From JBICHM01 sp043101835 (GTDB lineage: Bacteria; Planctomycetota; Phycisphaerae; Phycisphaerales; UBA1924), in NCBI GenBank assembly GCA_043101835.1, contig JBICHM010000194.1:1-17523 (forward strand): a stretch of 17,523 nucleotides of DNA. Direction: 5' to 3'. Shown piece by piece: positions 1 to 7,592 of the stretch. The notes beneath the pieces were generated by a model that did not search any database, was not told where the DNA came from, and saw nothing but the letters and a program-made list of their open reading frames with translations. Numbering within the stretch: the first letter of the stretch is position 1; each line of letters begins with the position of its first letter. A program made the translations under genes and the position numbers.

Positions 1-1
1 A

Positions 2-1546
2 GTCCCGCGCGACGGGCGCACCGATCGTCGCCACGCCGTCGCGCAGGACTCGTCGGCCTCCCGCGGCGCTGCGTTCCGCTACCGCCTGCATGCCGACGGC
101 GCCACGCTTGCCCAGACGATCGTCCCGGATCGGGAGGACCGCGCCCAGTTCGGGGCCAGCGTCGCCGCCGTCAGCGACGGCGTCGTGATCGGCGCCCCCG
201 GCGACTCTCGCGCCGCCCGCGCCGCCGGAGCCGCCCAGCGCCTGCAGATCGTTGGCGACCTCGTGCCGCGCAGCCGCGTGCTCCTGCCGGATGCGGTGGG
301 GGGCGATAGCGAGGATGCGCACTCGGGCGCCTTCATGGCCGGCGCCGGCGACATCGCCGTGGTGAGCGCCCACGGGTGCGACCACCTGCGCGACCGCCTC
401 GGCGCCGCGCACGTGTACGCCTTCAAGGACGGCGCGTGGCGGTGGCGCCAGCGCCTGCAGCCGTGGGACGCCGATCGCGAGGATCGCCCCAGCGGTGAGA
501 ACTTCGGACAGGGCGTCGCGACCGATGGCAAGCGCATCGCCGTGGTGAGCGCCGCCTGGTCCGGCTCGGCGCCGGTGCTCGTCGATGCCTCCGTCTACAT
601 CTACAAGAAGGCCGGGGAGCGCTGGGTTCCCGAGCAGAAAATCACGATGCCCCCGGTCGCGCGGACCGTCGGCGCCTCGGTCGCCATCGATGGCGACTGG
701 CTCGCCGTCGGCCTCCCTTCGCGCTCGTTCCTCGGTCGCGTCCATCTCTACGAGCGCACCGATGCGGGCTGGGCACTGCGGCGCGAACTCCTCCCCGCCG
801 ACGGCAGCGAGGAGTTCGGCTGGCGCGTCGCCCTTGACGACGACCGCCTCGCGATCGCCACCCTTAGCAAGCATGTCGATCTGCTTCGGCGCGTCGAGGA
901 TTCAGACGAATGGACCGACGCCGGGCGCGTCGCGTCGATGCTCAACCTCACCGGCTTCGGCAGCGCGCTGGCCTTTGCAGCCGATCAGCTCTTCGTCGGC
1001 GAACTCACGCACAAGACCATCGGCTCCGGCGCGGTGCACGTCTTCGGCCTATCCGGCGCCGGCCCCGTCCTCAGCGAGATCCTCCAGCCGCCCACCGGAC
1101 GCATCGGGCGCAGCATCGCCGTCGATGGCGACCGCCTCGTCACCGGCGGCCTCATGCACTGGATCGGCGTCGATCGCACCGGCGCGATGATGTCCTTCCG
1201 CAAGGTCGCCGGGCGCTGGATCCCCGACGGGCTCGTCACCGACCCCGGCGCCGCCCTCGACACCCGCTTCGGCCAGGGCGCGGTCTTCGCCCACGGCGTC
1301 GCGCTGGTCAGTGCGCCCGGCGCCGATGAGAACGGCGAGAACTCCGGCTCGCTCTACCCGCTCCGCCTGGTCGACCTCGACGGCGACCTCAACGACGACG
1401 GCGTTGTCGACGGCCTCGACCTCGGCGCCATGCTCGCGCGCTGGGGCGCGCGAGGCGCCACCGCCGACCTCAACGGCGACAGCGTCGTGGACGGCGCGGA
1501 CCTCGGCATCCTCCTCCGCAACTGGAGCCCGCCGGAGAAGATCTGA
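2..1546 (+). CDS. Secreted FG-GAP beta-propeller protein with C-terminal dockerin-like EF-hand pair (5' partial)
   Basis: The frame is open from the left edge, with no stop before position 1544, so the start and any signal peptide lie outside the window. About 514 residues are visible. They form a run of about eight degenerate FG-GAP/integrin-alpha-like repeats of the type 'FGASVA..G..V.VGAPGD', for example near nt 155, 330, 505, 670, 805, 950, 1100 and 1270, each followed by a strand such as VHLYER or VYIYKK. This predicts an extracellular beta-propeller. The last ~55 residues hold two EF-hand-like repeats, DLNDDGVVDGLDLGAMLARW and DLNGDSVVDGADLGILLRNW (about nt 1388-1528). These resemble a type I dockerin, as seen on many secreted Phycisphaerae proteins, where they probably bind calcium or act in surface sorting. 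No enzymatic motif is visible. Binding partner unknown. Confidence 0.85.
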   Translation, partial: VPRDGRTDRRHAVAQDSSASRGAAFRYRLHADGATLAQTIVPDREDRAQFGASVAAVSDGVVIGAPGDSRAARAAGAAQRLQIVGDLVPRSRVLLPDAVGGDSEDAHSGAFMAGAGDIAVVSAHGCDHLRDRLGAAHVYAFKDGAWRWRQRLQPWDADREDRPSGENFGQGVATDGKRIAVVSAAWSGSAPVLVDASVYIYKKAGERWVPEQKITMPPVARTVGASVAIDGDWLAVGLPSRSFLGRVHLYERTDAGWALRRELLPADGSEEFGWRVALDDDRLAIATLSKHVDLLRRVEDSDEWTDAGRVASMLNLTGFGSALAFAADQLFVGELTHKTIGSGAVHVFGLSGAGPVLSEILQPPTGRIGRSIAVDGDRLVTGGLMHWIGVDRTGAMMSFRKVAGRWIPDGLVTDPGAALDTRFGQGAVFAHGVALVSAPGADENGENSGSLYPLRLVDLDGDLNDDGVVDGLDLGAMLARWGARGATADLNGDSVVDGADLGILLRNWSPPEKI

Positions 1547-1565
1547 CGGTTGAGCGCACGAGAAA

Positions 1566-1593
1566 GGGCGGCCCGGCGACTGCCGGACCGCCC
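1566..1593. terminator. Terminator-like hairpin between convergent genes
   Basis: GGGCGGCCCGGC pairs with GCCGGACCGCCC (12 pairs, one mismatch) around a four-base GACT loop. It lies between the stop of the FG-GAP gene (+) and the stop of the FAS1-PDZ gene (-). There is no T-run on the + side. Read on the - strand it is followed by TTTCTCG, so it may serve the minus gene better. The hairpin is seen in the sequence; its function is inferred. Confidence 0.5.
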
Positions 1594-1620
1594 GCGCAAG
1601 GTGCATGCCATCGGGCTGGA

Positions 1621-2439
1621 TCAGTGGCGCTCGGCGCCCACCGGCACTTCGATCTCGATGTGCTCGCCGGCGCGGAAGACGCTGAGCGTCACGACGCCGC
1701 CGAAGCCAACCTCGGCCTTCTCCTCGGCGAGCACGTCGCTCGTCGCCGGACGACCGTTGATCATGGCGATCACATCGTCACGCTCGAGGCCCGCCTCGAG
1801 CGCGTTGCCGCCGCGCGTCAGGCCGGTGACGACGAGCCCGCGCTCGATGCCCAGCTGCGATCGGAGCGTGCGCCCCGCGTTGTCGGTGAAGACGCCGATG
1901 ACCAGCCGTCCCTGCGGCTGCGCCGCCGGCGGCAGCAGCACCGTGTCGATGACATGGATCACGCCGTTCGACCCGATGATGTCGTTGGCGATCACCCCGG
2001 AATCGTTGATCGTCAGCCGCCCATCGCGCAGCGTGATCACCACGGTCTCGCCGGCGAGCGTCGAAGCCTCACCGGCGCCGAGGGCGTCGGCGCCGAGGAT
2101 GCGACCGTCGATCGCGTGGTACAGCAGCACGCGGCGCAGCGCCTCGCGATTCTCAGGGCGCAGGAGCGACTGCACCGTGTTCTTGGGAAGCTTCGCGAAT
2201 GCGGCGTCGGTCGGCGCGAACACCGTCAGGGGCCCGTCGCCGGTGAAGGCGTCGGTCAGGCCCGCGGCTTCGACAGCCGCGATGAGCGTGGTGAAGTTGC
2301 CGGCGTTGGTCGCGATTTCGGCGATCGTGGCGTTGCTCGCGCCGGCGTCGTCGTGATCCGCGATGGCGGTGGGAGCGAGCGCGACGGCGCAGCCGATGGT
2401 CAGCGAGCGCGCGGCGACAGCGAATGTGCGTTGCAGCAT
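1621..2439 (-). CDS. Exported FAS1 (fasciclin) - PDZ fusion protein
   Basis: 272 residues. The frame could extend upstream to nt 2682, but the ATG at 2439 is chosen because AAAGGA sits about 10 bases upstream and a Sec signal peptide begins there (basic start, hydrophobic core, likely cut after AIA at residue 27). Residues ~37-170 are one FAS1/beta-Ig-H3 domain: FAPTDAAF (74-81), the YH pair (107-108) and NGVIHVIDTVLLP (158-170) are all present. Residues ~178-267 form a PDZ-like domain (RGLVVTGL, AGLERDDVIAMINGRP, GGVVTLSVFRAG), of the kind seen in HtrA-type proteins but with no protease domain. FAS1 domains mediate adhesion or matrix contacts and PDZ domains bind peptide ends, so an envelope or extracellular scaffold role is inferred. 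It is transcribed divergently from the first BNR gene. Confidence 0.88.
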   Translation of the reverse strand: MLQRTFAVAARSLTIGCAVALAPTAIADHDDAGASNATIAEIATNAGNFTTLIAAVEAAGLTDAFTGDGPLTVFAPTDAAFAKLPKNTVQSLLRPENREALRRVLLYHAIDGRILGADALGAGEASTLAGETVVITLRDGRLTINDSGVIANDIIGSNGVIHVIDTVLLPPAAQPQGRLVIGVFTDNAGRTLRSQLGIERGLVVTGLTRGGNALEAGLERDDVIAMINGRPATSDVLAEEKAEVGFGGVVTLSVFRAGEHIEIEVPVGAERH

Positions 2440-2512
2440 GGTGAAACATTCCTTTCGGTGGAAGGTGAGAAGCGTCGGTGTGGTCGCCGGCGACGCGTTC
2501 TGACCCGAGTTC

Positions 2513-2548
2513 GGCGCGATGCCCGGGGCGGATGCACGCGATCGCGCC
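2513..2548. repeat. Perfect 8-bp inverted repeat in divergent intergenic region
   Basis: GGCGCGAT (2513-2520) and ATCGCGCC (2541-2548) are exact reverse complements, 20 bases apart. They lie about 75-110 bases upstream of the FAS1-PDZ start, in the 263-base gap between that gene and the divergent BNR gene. It could be an operator or the base of a leader stem-loop. At this GC content chance occurrence is quite possible. Confidence 0.3.
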
Positions 2549-2639
2549 ATCCATCGCCGCAGCGGCCCGCGATGCCCGCCGGTAGACCCGGGTCCGGGCC
2601 GCCACCCGCCGATTCGCGCTAAGTGATTGCCAAGCGGCC

Positions 2640-2648
2640 TGTTATGCT
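2640..2648 (+). promoter_or_regulatory. Possible extended -10 promoter for the BNR-PepSY-porin block
   Basis: TG-T-TATGCT fits an extended -10 element (TGnTATnnT). It lies 54 bases before the ATG at 2703, which would give a leader of about 45-50 bases. No convincing -35 box is present: TTGCCA at 2627-2632 is only 10 bases upstream. Called by eye. Confidence 0.3.
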
Positions 2649-2702
2649 GCCGATCCGGACGCCTTCGGGCGCGTCCGACCACGTCTTCGAGGAGAGCGAG
2701 TC

Positions 2703-5700
2703 ATGCTGTTTCGCCGCCGCGACCTGTTCGCCCTGTCCTGCTGCGCCGCCGCGATGGGCCTCGCGCCCGCCCCGCAGGCGAGCGCAGGCGACGATCACCC
2801 CGCCGCCGGCGCCATGGAGTGGCGCAATATCGGACCCGCACGCGGCGGACGCGCCTCCTCCGTCGCCGGCGTCGTCGGCGACCCCATGACCTACTACATG
2901 GGCGCCACCGGCGGCGGCGTCTGGAAAACCACCGACGCCGGCGGCTCGTGGAGCAACATCACCGACGGCTTCCTGAAGACCGGTTCCGTCGGCGCGGTCA
3001 CCGTCGCGCCGAGCGACCCCAATGTCATCTATGTCGGCATGGGCGAAACGGCCGTGCGCGGCAACTTCTCGCACGGCGACGGCGTCTATCGCTCCACCGA
3101 CGCCGGCAAGACCTGGACGCACATCGGCCTCGAGGACACGCGCCAGATCGGGCGCATCGCCGTGCACCCGGACGACCCCGATGTCGTCTTCGTCGCGGCC
3201 CTCGGCCACATCTTCGGCCCCAACAACCAGCGAGGCGTCTATCGCTCGACCGACGGCGGCGACACCTGGGAGCGCGTGCTCCATGTCAGCGATCGCGCCG
3301 GCGCAGTGGATATCTCGATGGACCCGCACAACCCGCGCGTCCTCTACGCCGGCATGTGGCAGGTGTCCCGCGCGCCGTGGCGCATGGATTCCGGCGGCGA
3401 GGGCTCGGGCCTCTATCGCTCCAACGACGGCGGCGACACCTGGACCGAACTGACGAACGGGCTGCCCTCCGGCATGAAGGGAAAGATCGGCGTCTCGGCG
3501 AGCGCTGCACAGCGCGACCTCGTCTACGCGATCGTCGAAGCCGAAGACGGCGGCGTCTTCCGCTCCGACAACGCCGGCGATTCCTGGCGGCGCGTCAATG
3601 ACGACCGCGATCTCCGCCAGCGCGCCTGGTACTACACCCGCATCTACGCCGATCCGCAGGACGCCGAGACCGTCTATGTGATGAATGTGGGCTTCCACAA
3701 GTCGATCGACGGCGGGCGCACCTGGTCGCGCATCCGCGTGCCCCACGGCGACAACCACGACCTGTGGATCGATCCTGAGAACAACGGGCGCATGGTCAAC
3801 GCCAACGACGGCGGCGCCAACGTGTCCTTCAACGGCGGCGACAGCTGGAGCCGCCAGGACAACCAACCCACCGCGCAGTTCTATCACGTCATCGCCGACA
3901 ACTCGTTCCCCTACCGCGTGCTCGGCGCCCAGCAGGACAACAGCACCGTCTCCATCAGCCATCAGGCGCGCCCCGGATGGGGCGACTTCTACGCCGTCGG
4001 CGGCGGCGAGAGCGGCTACATCGCTCCGCGACACGACAATCCGAACATCATCTATGCCGGTTCCTACGGCGGCTATCTCACCCGCTACGACCATGCGCTC
4101 AATGTCACGCGCAATGTCACCGTCTGGCCGGAGAACCCGATGGGCGCCGGCGTCGGCGAGCAGGATTACCGATTCCAGTGGACCTTCCCGATCGTCGTCT
4201 CGCAGCACGACAGCGATGTCGTCTACGCCGCGGGCAATGTGCTCTTCAGGAGCGCCGACGGCGGCGAATCGTGGAGCCCCATCAGTCCCGACCTGACGAC
4301 CAACGACAAGACGAAGCAGCAGTCCTCCGGCGGCCCCATCACGCAGGACAACACGGGCGTGGAGTACTACTGCACCATCTTCGCCGTCGCCGAGAGCCCC
4401 TTCGACGACGACGTGATCTGGGCCGGCTCAGACGATGGTCTGGTCCATGTCACGCGCGATGGCGGCCGCACCTGGACCGATGTCACGCCCGAGGGGATGG
4501 GCGACTGGCCGATGATCAGCGGCATCGAGCACTCGCACCACGACGAGGACACGGTCTATCTCGCCGTCAACCGCTACAAGATGAACGACTTCCGCCCCAT
4601 GATCTACGTCACGCGCGACGGCGGCGAGTCGTGGGAGACGATCGTCAACGGGATCGACGACGACGCCTTCGTCCGCGCCGTGCGCGAGGATCCCGTGCGC
4701 GAGGGCCTGCTCTTCGCCGGCACGGAACTCGGCGTCTTCGTGTCCGACGATTACGGCGCCAACTGGGCGCCGCTCCAGCGGAATCTCCCCGTCGTGCCCA
4801 TCACCGACCTTGTCGTGAAGGAAGACGACCTTGTCGTCGCCACCCAGGGTCGGTCCTTCTGGATCCTCGAAGACATCGCGCCCCTCCGCCAGTACGAGAG
4901 CGCGATGGCGCAGGCGCCCTTCCACCTCTTCGAGCCCACCGACGCCTGGCGCCAGCGCTGGGACCGCCTCCAGGTGCAGTACCACCTGAAGGAAGCGCCC
5001 GAGGAGCCCATCACGCTTGCGATCCACAACGCCGACGGCGATCTCGTGCGCGAGTTCACCAGCGCCGAGTCCGCCGAGCGCTCGCCGCGTCTGCCCGCCG
5101 AAGCCGGCATGAACGCCTTCGAATGGAACATGCGCTATCCCGATCCCGTGCGCGTGCCCGGTGCCGTCGCGTGGCCGCCCCACCCGCCGGGACCGACCGC
5201 GCCTCCCGGCGACTACACCGTCAGCCTCACCGTCGGCGATGTCACGATCGAGCGCCCGTTCACGATCAAGGCGGACCCGCGCCTCGACACCACGCAGGCC
5301 GAGTACGACGAGCAGTTCGATTTCCTCATGGAGGTCAACAGCGTGCTCTCCGAGACGCACGAGGCGATCAACACGATCCGCGCCGCGCGCAGCCAGATCA
5401 ACGCCGTCGTCGCGCAGGCGAAGAAGGCGAATGTCGGCGACGACCTCGCCGAAGCCGCGAAGGCCATCAGCGCCGACCTCACCGCCATCGAGGAGACGCT
5501 GATCCAGACCAAGTCGAAGTCCAGCCAGGACCCGCTGAACTACCCGATCCGGCTCAACGACAAGATCGGCGCGCTGGCGTACGTCGCCGAGGGCGAGTAC
5601 AAGCCCACCAAGCAGTCGTACGATGTGCTCGCCAAGCTCCGCAGCGCGGTGCAGCGCGAGCTGGTGAAGCTCGATAAGGTCATCGGCGAGGACATCCCCG

Positions 5701-5759
5701 CCTTCAACCGACTCGTGGAGCGAAAGCGCATCCCGGCCGTTGTGATCGACGAAGACTGA
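2703..5759 (+). CDS. Large exported BNR/Asp-box (sortilin/Vps10-like) beta-propeller protein, paralogue 1
   Basis: 1018 residues. The ATG at 2703 has GAGGAGAG just upstream. The N-terminus (LFRRRDLFALS, then a hydrophobic stretch ending QASA near residue 28) is an export signal with an RRDLF pattern close to a twin-arginine motif. Residues ~38-740 carry 11 Asp boxes of the form S/T-x-D-x-G-x-T/S-W, such as STDAGKTW, STDGGDTW, SADGGESW, TRDGGRTW and SDDYGANW, typical of sortilin/Vps10-type and BNR propellers. Then comes a FlgD/Ig-like strand region with PPGDYTVSLTV (~residue 830), and a helical tail (~860-960). Such proteins are often labelled 'glycosyl hydrolase, BNR repeat', but no sialidase active-site set is visible, so enzymatic activity is not claimed. 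It is followed 55 bases later by the PepSY gene with no terminator seen, suggesting an operon. Confidence 0.88.
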   Translation: MLFRRRDLFALSCCAAAMGLAPAPQASAGDDHPAAGAMEWRNIGPARGGRASSVAGVVGDPMTYYMGATGGGVWKTTDAGGSWSNITDGFLKTGSVGAVTVAPSDPNVIYVGMGETAVRGNFSHGDGVYRSTDAGKTWTHIGLEDTRQIGRIAVHPDDPDVVFVAALGHIFGPNNQRGVYRSTDGGDTWERVLHVSDRAGAVDISMDPHNPRVLYAGMWQVSRAPWRMDSGGEGSGLYRSNDGGDTWTELTNGLPSGMKGKIGVSASAAQRDLVYAIVEAEDGGVFRSDNAGDSWRRVNDDRDLRQRAWYYTRIYADPQDAETVYVMNVGFHKSIDGGRTWSRIRVPHGDNHDLWIDPENNGRMVNANDGGANVSFNGGDSWSRQDNQPTAQFYHVIADNSFPYRVLGAQQDNSTVSISHQARPGWGDFYAVGGGESGYIAPRHDNPNIIYAGSYGGYLTRYDHALNVTRNVTVWPENPMGAGVGEQDYRFQWTFPIVVSQHDSDVVYAAGNVLFRSADGGESWSPISPDLTTNDKTKQQSSGGPITQDNTGVEYYCTIFAVAESPFDDDVIWAGSDDGLVHVTRDGGRTWTDVTPEGMGDWPMISGIEHSHHDEDTVYLAVNRYKMNDFRPMIYVTRDGGESWETIVNGIDDDAFVRAVREDPVREGLLFAGTELGVFVSDDYGANWAPLQRNLPVVPITDLVVKEDDLVVATQGRSFWILEDIAPLRQYESAMAQAPFHLFEPTDAWRQRWDRLQVQYHLKEAPEEPITLAIHNADGDLVREFTSAESAERSPRLPAEAGMNAFEWNMRYPDPVRVPGAVAWPPHPPGPTAPPGDYTVSLTVGDVTIERPFTIKADPRLDTTQAEYDEQFDFLMEVNSVLSETHEAINTIRAARSQINAVVAQAKKANVGDDLAEAAKAISADLTAIEETLIQTKSKSSQDPLNYPIRLNDKIGALAYVAEGEYKPTKQSYDVLAKLRSAVQRELVKLDKVIGEDIPAFNRLVERKRIPAVVIDED

Positions 5760-5814
5760 CGAGGCCCCGCCCCCAGATGCGCACGCCCCGCGCGTGCCGA
5801 GGACGAGACCCCGC

Positions 5815-6372
5815 ATGGCGCGCAGACCTGTCCGGAAGGCGTTCAACGTCTGGAGCCGCAAACTGCACCGCTGGGGCGCGATCGGCGTCGCCATCCCCGT
5901 GCTCATCGTCATCGGCTCCGGCCTCGTCCTCCAGCTGAAGAAGGACGTCGCCTGGGTGCAGCCGCCCACGCAGCGCGGCGAGGGGGGCGACCCGTCCCTC
6001 ACATTCGACGAGATCATCGCCATCGCGGTCGGCGTTGAGGAGGCAGGGTGGACCGGCTGGGACGACATCGACCGCCTCGATGTCCGCCCCGGGCGCGGCG
6101 TCGTGAAAGTGCGCGGCAACAACCGCTGGGAAGTGCAGATCGACACAGCCACCGGCGCCGTGCTCGCGAGCACCTACCGGCGCAGCGACCTCATCGAACA
6201 GATCCACGACGGCTCCTGGTTCCACGAGCACGCGAAGCTGTGGGTCTTCCTGCCCAGCGGCGTCATCCTCTTCGGCCTGTGGATCACCGGCATGTACCTC
6301 TGGATCCTCCCGATCAGCGCGAAGCGCGCCGGACGCAGGCGACGCGCCGCGGCGCAGGGGGGCGCGGCTTGA
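5815..6372 (+). CDS. PepSY-associated TM-helix membrane protein
   Basis: 185 residues from the ATG at 5815, which has AGGA about 11 bases upstream. An in-frame GTG at 5794 would add seven residues but lacks a ribosome-binding site. After a basic N-terminus with KLHRWG (16-21), a first transmembrane helix covers ~21-41. A periplasmic PepSY-like segment follows, with LTFDEIIAIA, a short strand pair around VVKVRGNNRWEVQID, and ATGAVL. HDGSWFHEHAKLWVFLPSG then leads into a second helix ending MYLWILP, with a basic cytoplasmic tail. The family (PepSY_TM) is found in membrane proteins linked to metal or iron uptake and reduction, or protease control, but the substrate here is unknown. Its stop overlaps the start of the porin gene, so the two are probably translated together and may work as one envelope unit. 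Confidence 0.83.
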   Translation: MARRPVRKAFNVWSRKLHRWGAIGVAIPVLIVIGSGLVLQLKKDVAWVQPPTQRGEGGDPSLTFDEIIAIAVGVEEAGWTGWDDIDRLDVRPGRGVVKVRGNNRWEVQIDTATGAVLASTYRRSDLIEQIHDGSWFHEHAKLWVFLPSGVILFGLWITGMYLWILPISAKRAGRRRRAAAQGGAA

Positions 6373-7496
6373 TCCGCGCGCTCGTCGGCGCGCTCGCCGC
6401 CGCGGGCTGCGCCGGCGCCGCGATCGCCGACGGCGGCCACGACGGCGCCTTCTTCATCGCCGATGACAACGGCCAGCGCCTCGAGGTCAGCGGCTTTCTG
6501 CAGTTCCGCTGGACGGGCGTCTCGCGCGATGCGCCGCAGGAGCCCGACATCGAGCACGGCTTCGAGTTTCGGCGCGTGCGCCTGACCTTCGAAGGAACCG
6601 TGCTGGACCCCCGGCTGTCCTTCAAGATCACCCCGTCGTTCAGCCGGAACGGTGGCGATGCGGGCTTCTCCGACGCCTACATCGACTACGAACTCGACGA
6701 GGGCGTCGTGATCCGCATGGGCCAGTTCAAGCCGCCGCTGCTGGCCGAGGAGCTGATGAGCGCAAAGCGCCAGCTGGCCGCGGACCGTTCGATGACCAAC
6801 AGTGTCTTCACGCTCCAGCGTTCGCAGGGCGTCATGCTCGAGTGGGAGCGCGACCGGTGGCGGGGGGCCGCCTCGATCAACGACGGCGCCCGCGCCGCCG
6901 AGAGCGCCTGGCACGACGACGATTCCGATTTCGCCGCCACCGCGCGCGTCGAGCGTCTGCTCGACGGCGCCTTCCGCCAGTTCCGTGCGTTCAGCGCGCC
7001 GCGCGAGACCGAGCGCGGCTGGCTCGTCGGCGGCGCAGCGCACTACGAACTCGGCGCCGACCGTCCCGGCGAAGACCCGACCAGCGCCGTCACCGGCACG
7101 CTCGACAGCATGTGGCAGGGGGACGGCTGGAACGCCTTCGTCGCCGCGATGGCGCGCTACACCGGCGACGACCCCGCCGTCGGCAATGCGCTCGACGCCG
7201 GCCTCGTCGCGCAGGCCGGGCGCTTCCTCACCGACGACATCGAAGGATTCCTCCGGTGGGACGGCGTCCTCCCCGATGGCGACCGCCCCGGTGACGAGCT
7301 CTTCCAGACCGTCACCATCGGCGCCAACTGGTACATCCACGGCCACGCGCTGAAGCTGACGACCGACCTCCAGTGGTTCCCCGACCGCGCGAGCGACAAC
7401 GACCTCGTCTCGACCAACGCCGGCGTCGGCTATCTCGACGACGGCGCCGACCGCAACGAAATCGTCATCCGCGCGCAGCTGCAGTTGCTGTTCTGA
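6369..7496 (+). CDS. Outer-membrane porin, OprO/OprP (phosphate-selective porin) family
   Basis: 375 residues if translation begins at the TTG at 6369, whose bases overlap the TGA of the PepSY gene (TTGA). This start is chosen because it is preceded by a G-rich AGGGGGG element at about 6 bases and opens directly into a signal peptide (MIRALVGALAAAG... ending AIA, residue 20). No ATG or GTG start fits as well. The mature protein has alternating beta-strands: VSGFLQFRW, FEFRRVRLTFEGTVLDPRLS, FKITPSF and an acidic/aromatic AYIDYEL, then VVIRMGQFKPPLLAEEL, the recognisable porin O/P pattern. It ends in Phe (QLQLLF), the usual terminal residue for outer-membrane barrel assembly. A diderm envelope follows. 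Phosphate selectivity is a family label only; the solute is not known. Confidence 0.87.
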   Translation: MIRALVGALAAAGCAGAAIADGGHDGAFFIADDNGQRLEVSGFLQFRWTGVSRDAPQEPDIEHGFEFRRVRLTFEGTVLDPRLSFKITPSFSRNGGDAGFSDAYIDYELDEGVVIRMGQFKPPLLAEELMSAKRQLAADRSMTNSVFTLQRSQGVMLEWERDRWRGAASINDGARAAESAWHDDDSDFAATARVERLLDGAFRQFRAFSAPRETERGWLVGGAAHYELGADRPGEDPTSAVTGTLDSMWQGDGWNAFVAAMARYTGDDPAVGNALDAGLVAQAGRFLTDDIEGFLRWDGVLPDGDRPGDELFQTVTIGANWYIHGHALKLTTDLQWFPDRASDNDLVSTNAGVGYLDDGADRNEIVIRAQLQLLF

Positions 7497-7520
7497 GCGC
7501 GCAAGGAGTCCCGAGCGCGA

Positions 7521-7538
7521 GCACGGGGACACCCGTGC
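7521..7538 (+). terminator. Hairpin after the porin gene (first of two)
   Basis: GCACGGG-GACA-CCCGTGC is a perfect 7-bp stem with a four-base loop, followed by GTTCTC, 25 bases after the porin stop. The T-run is weak. Together with the next hairpin it separates the convergent porin and second BNR genes. Confidence 0.45.
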
Positions 7539-7564
7539 GTTCTCACTGCATGCGGACCGTTGTT

Positions 7565-7582
7565 CCTGAGCTTGCGCTCAGG
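7565..7582. terminator. Second hairpin between convergent porin and BNR genes
   Basis: CCTGAGC-TTGC-GCTCAGG is a perfect 7-bp stem, followed on the + strand by GCTCTTTCATT. It lies about 10 bases beyond the stop of the minus-strand BNR gene, so it could end transcription from either side. Confidence 0.5.
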
Positions 7583-7592
7583 GCTCTTTCAT

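Noticed and set aside
2440..2682. An 81-codon N-terminal extension of the FAS1-PDZ frame
   Set aside because: The extension is Arg/Pro-rich without a domain and would bury the signal peptide. The internal ATG at 2439 has AAAGGA at good spacing.
2619..6173. Long minus-strand frames (529 and 581 codons) opposite the first BNR and PepSY genes
   Set aside because: Composition is typical of antisense shadow frames in GC-rich DNA (Gly/Ala/Val/Asp/Arg strings), with no domain, signal or ribosome-binding site.
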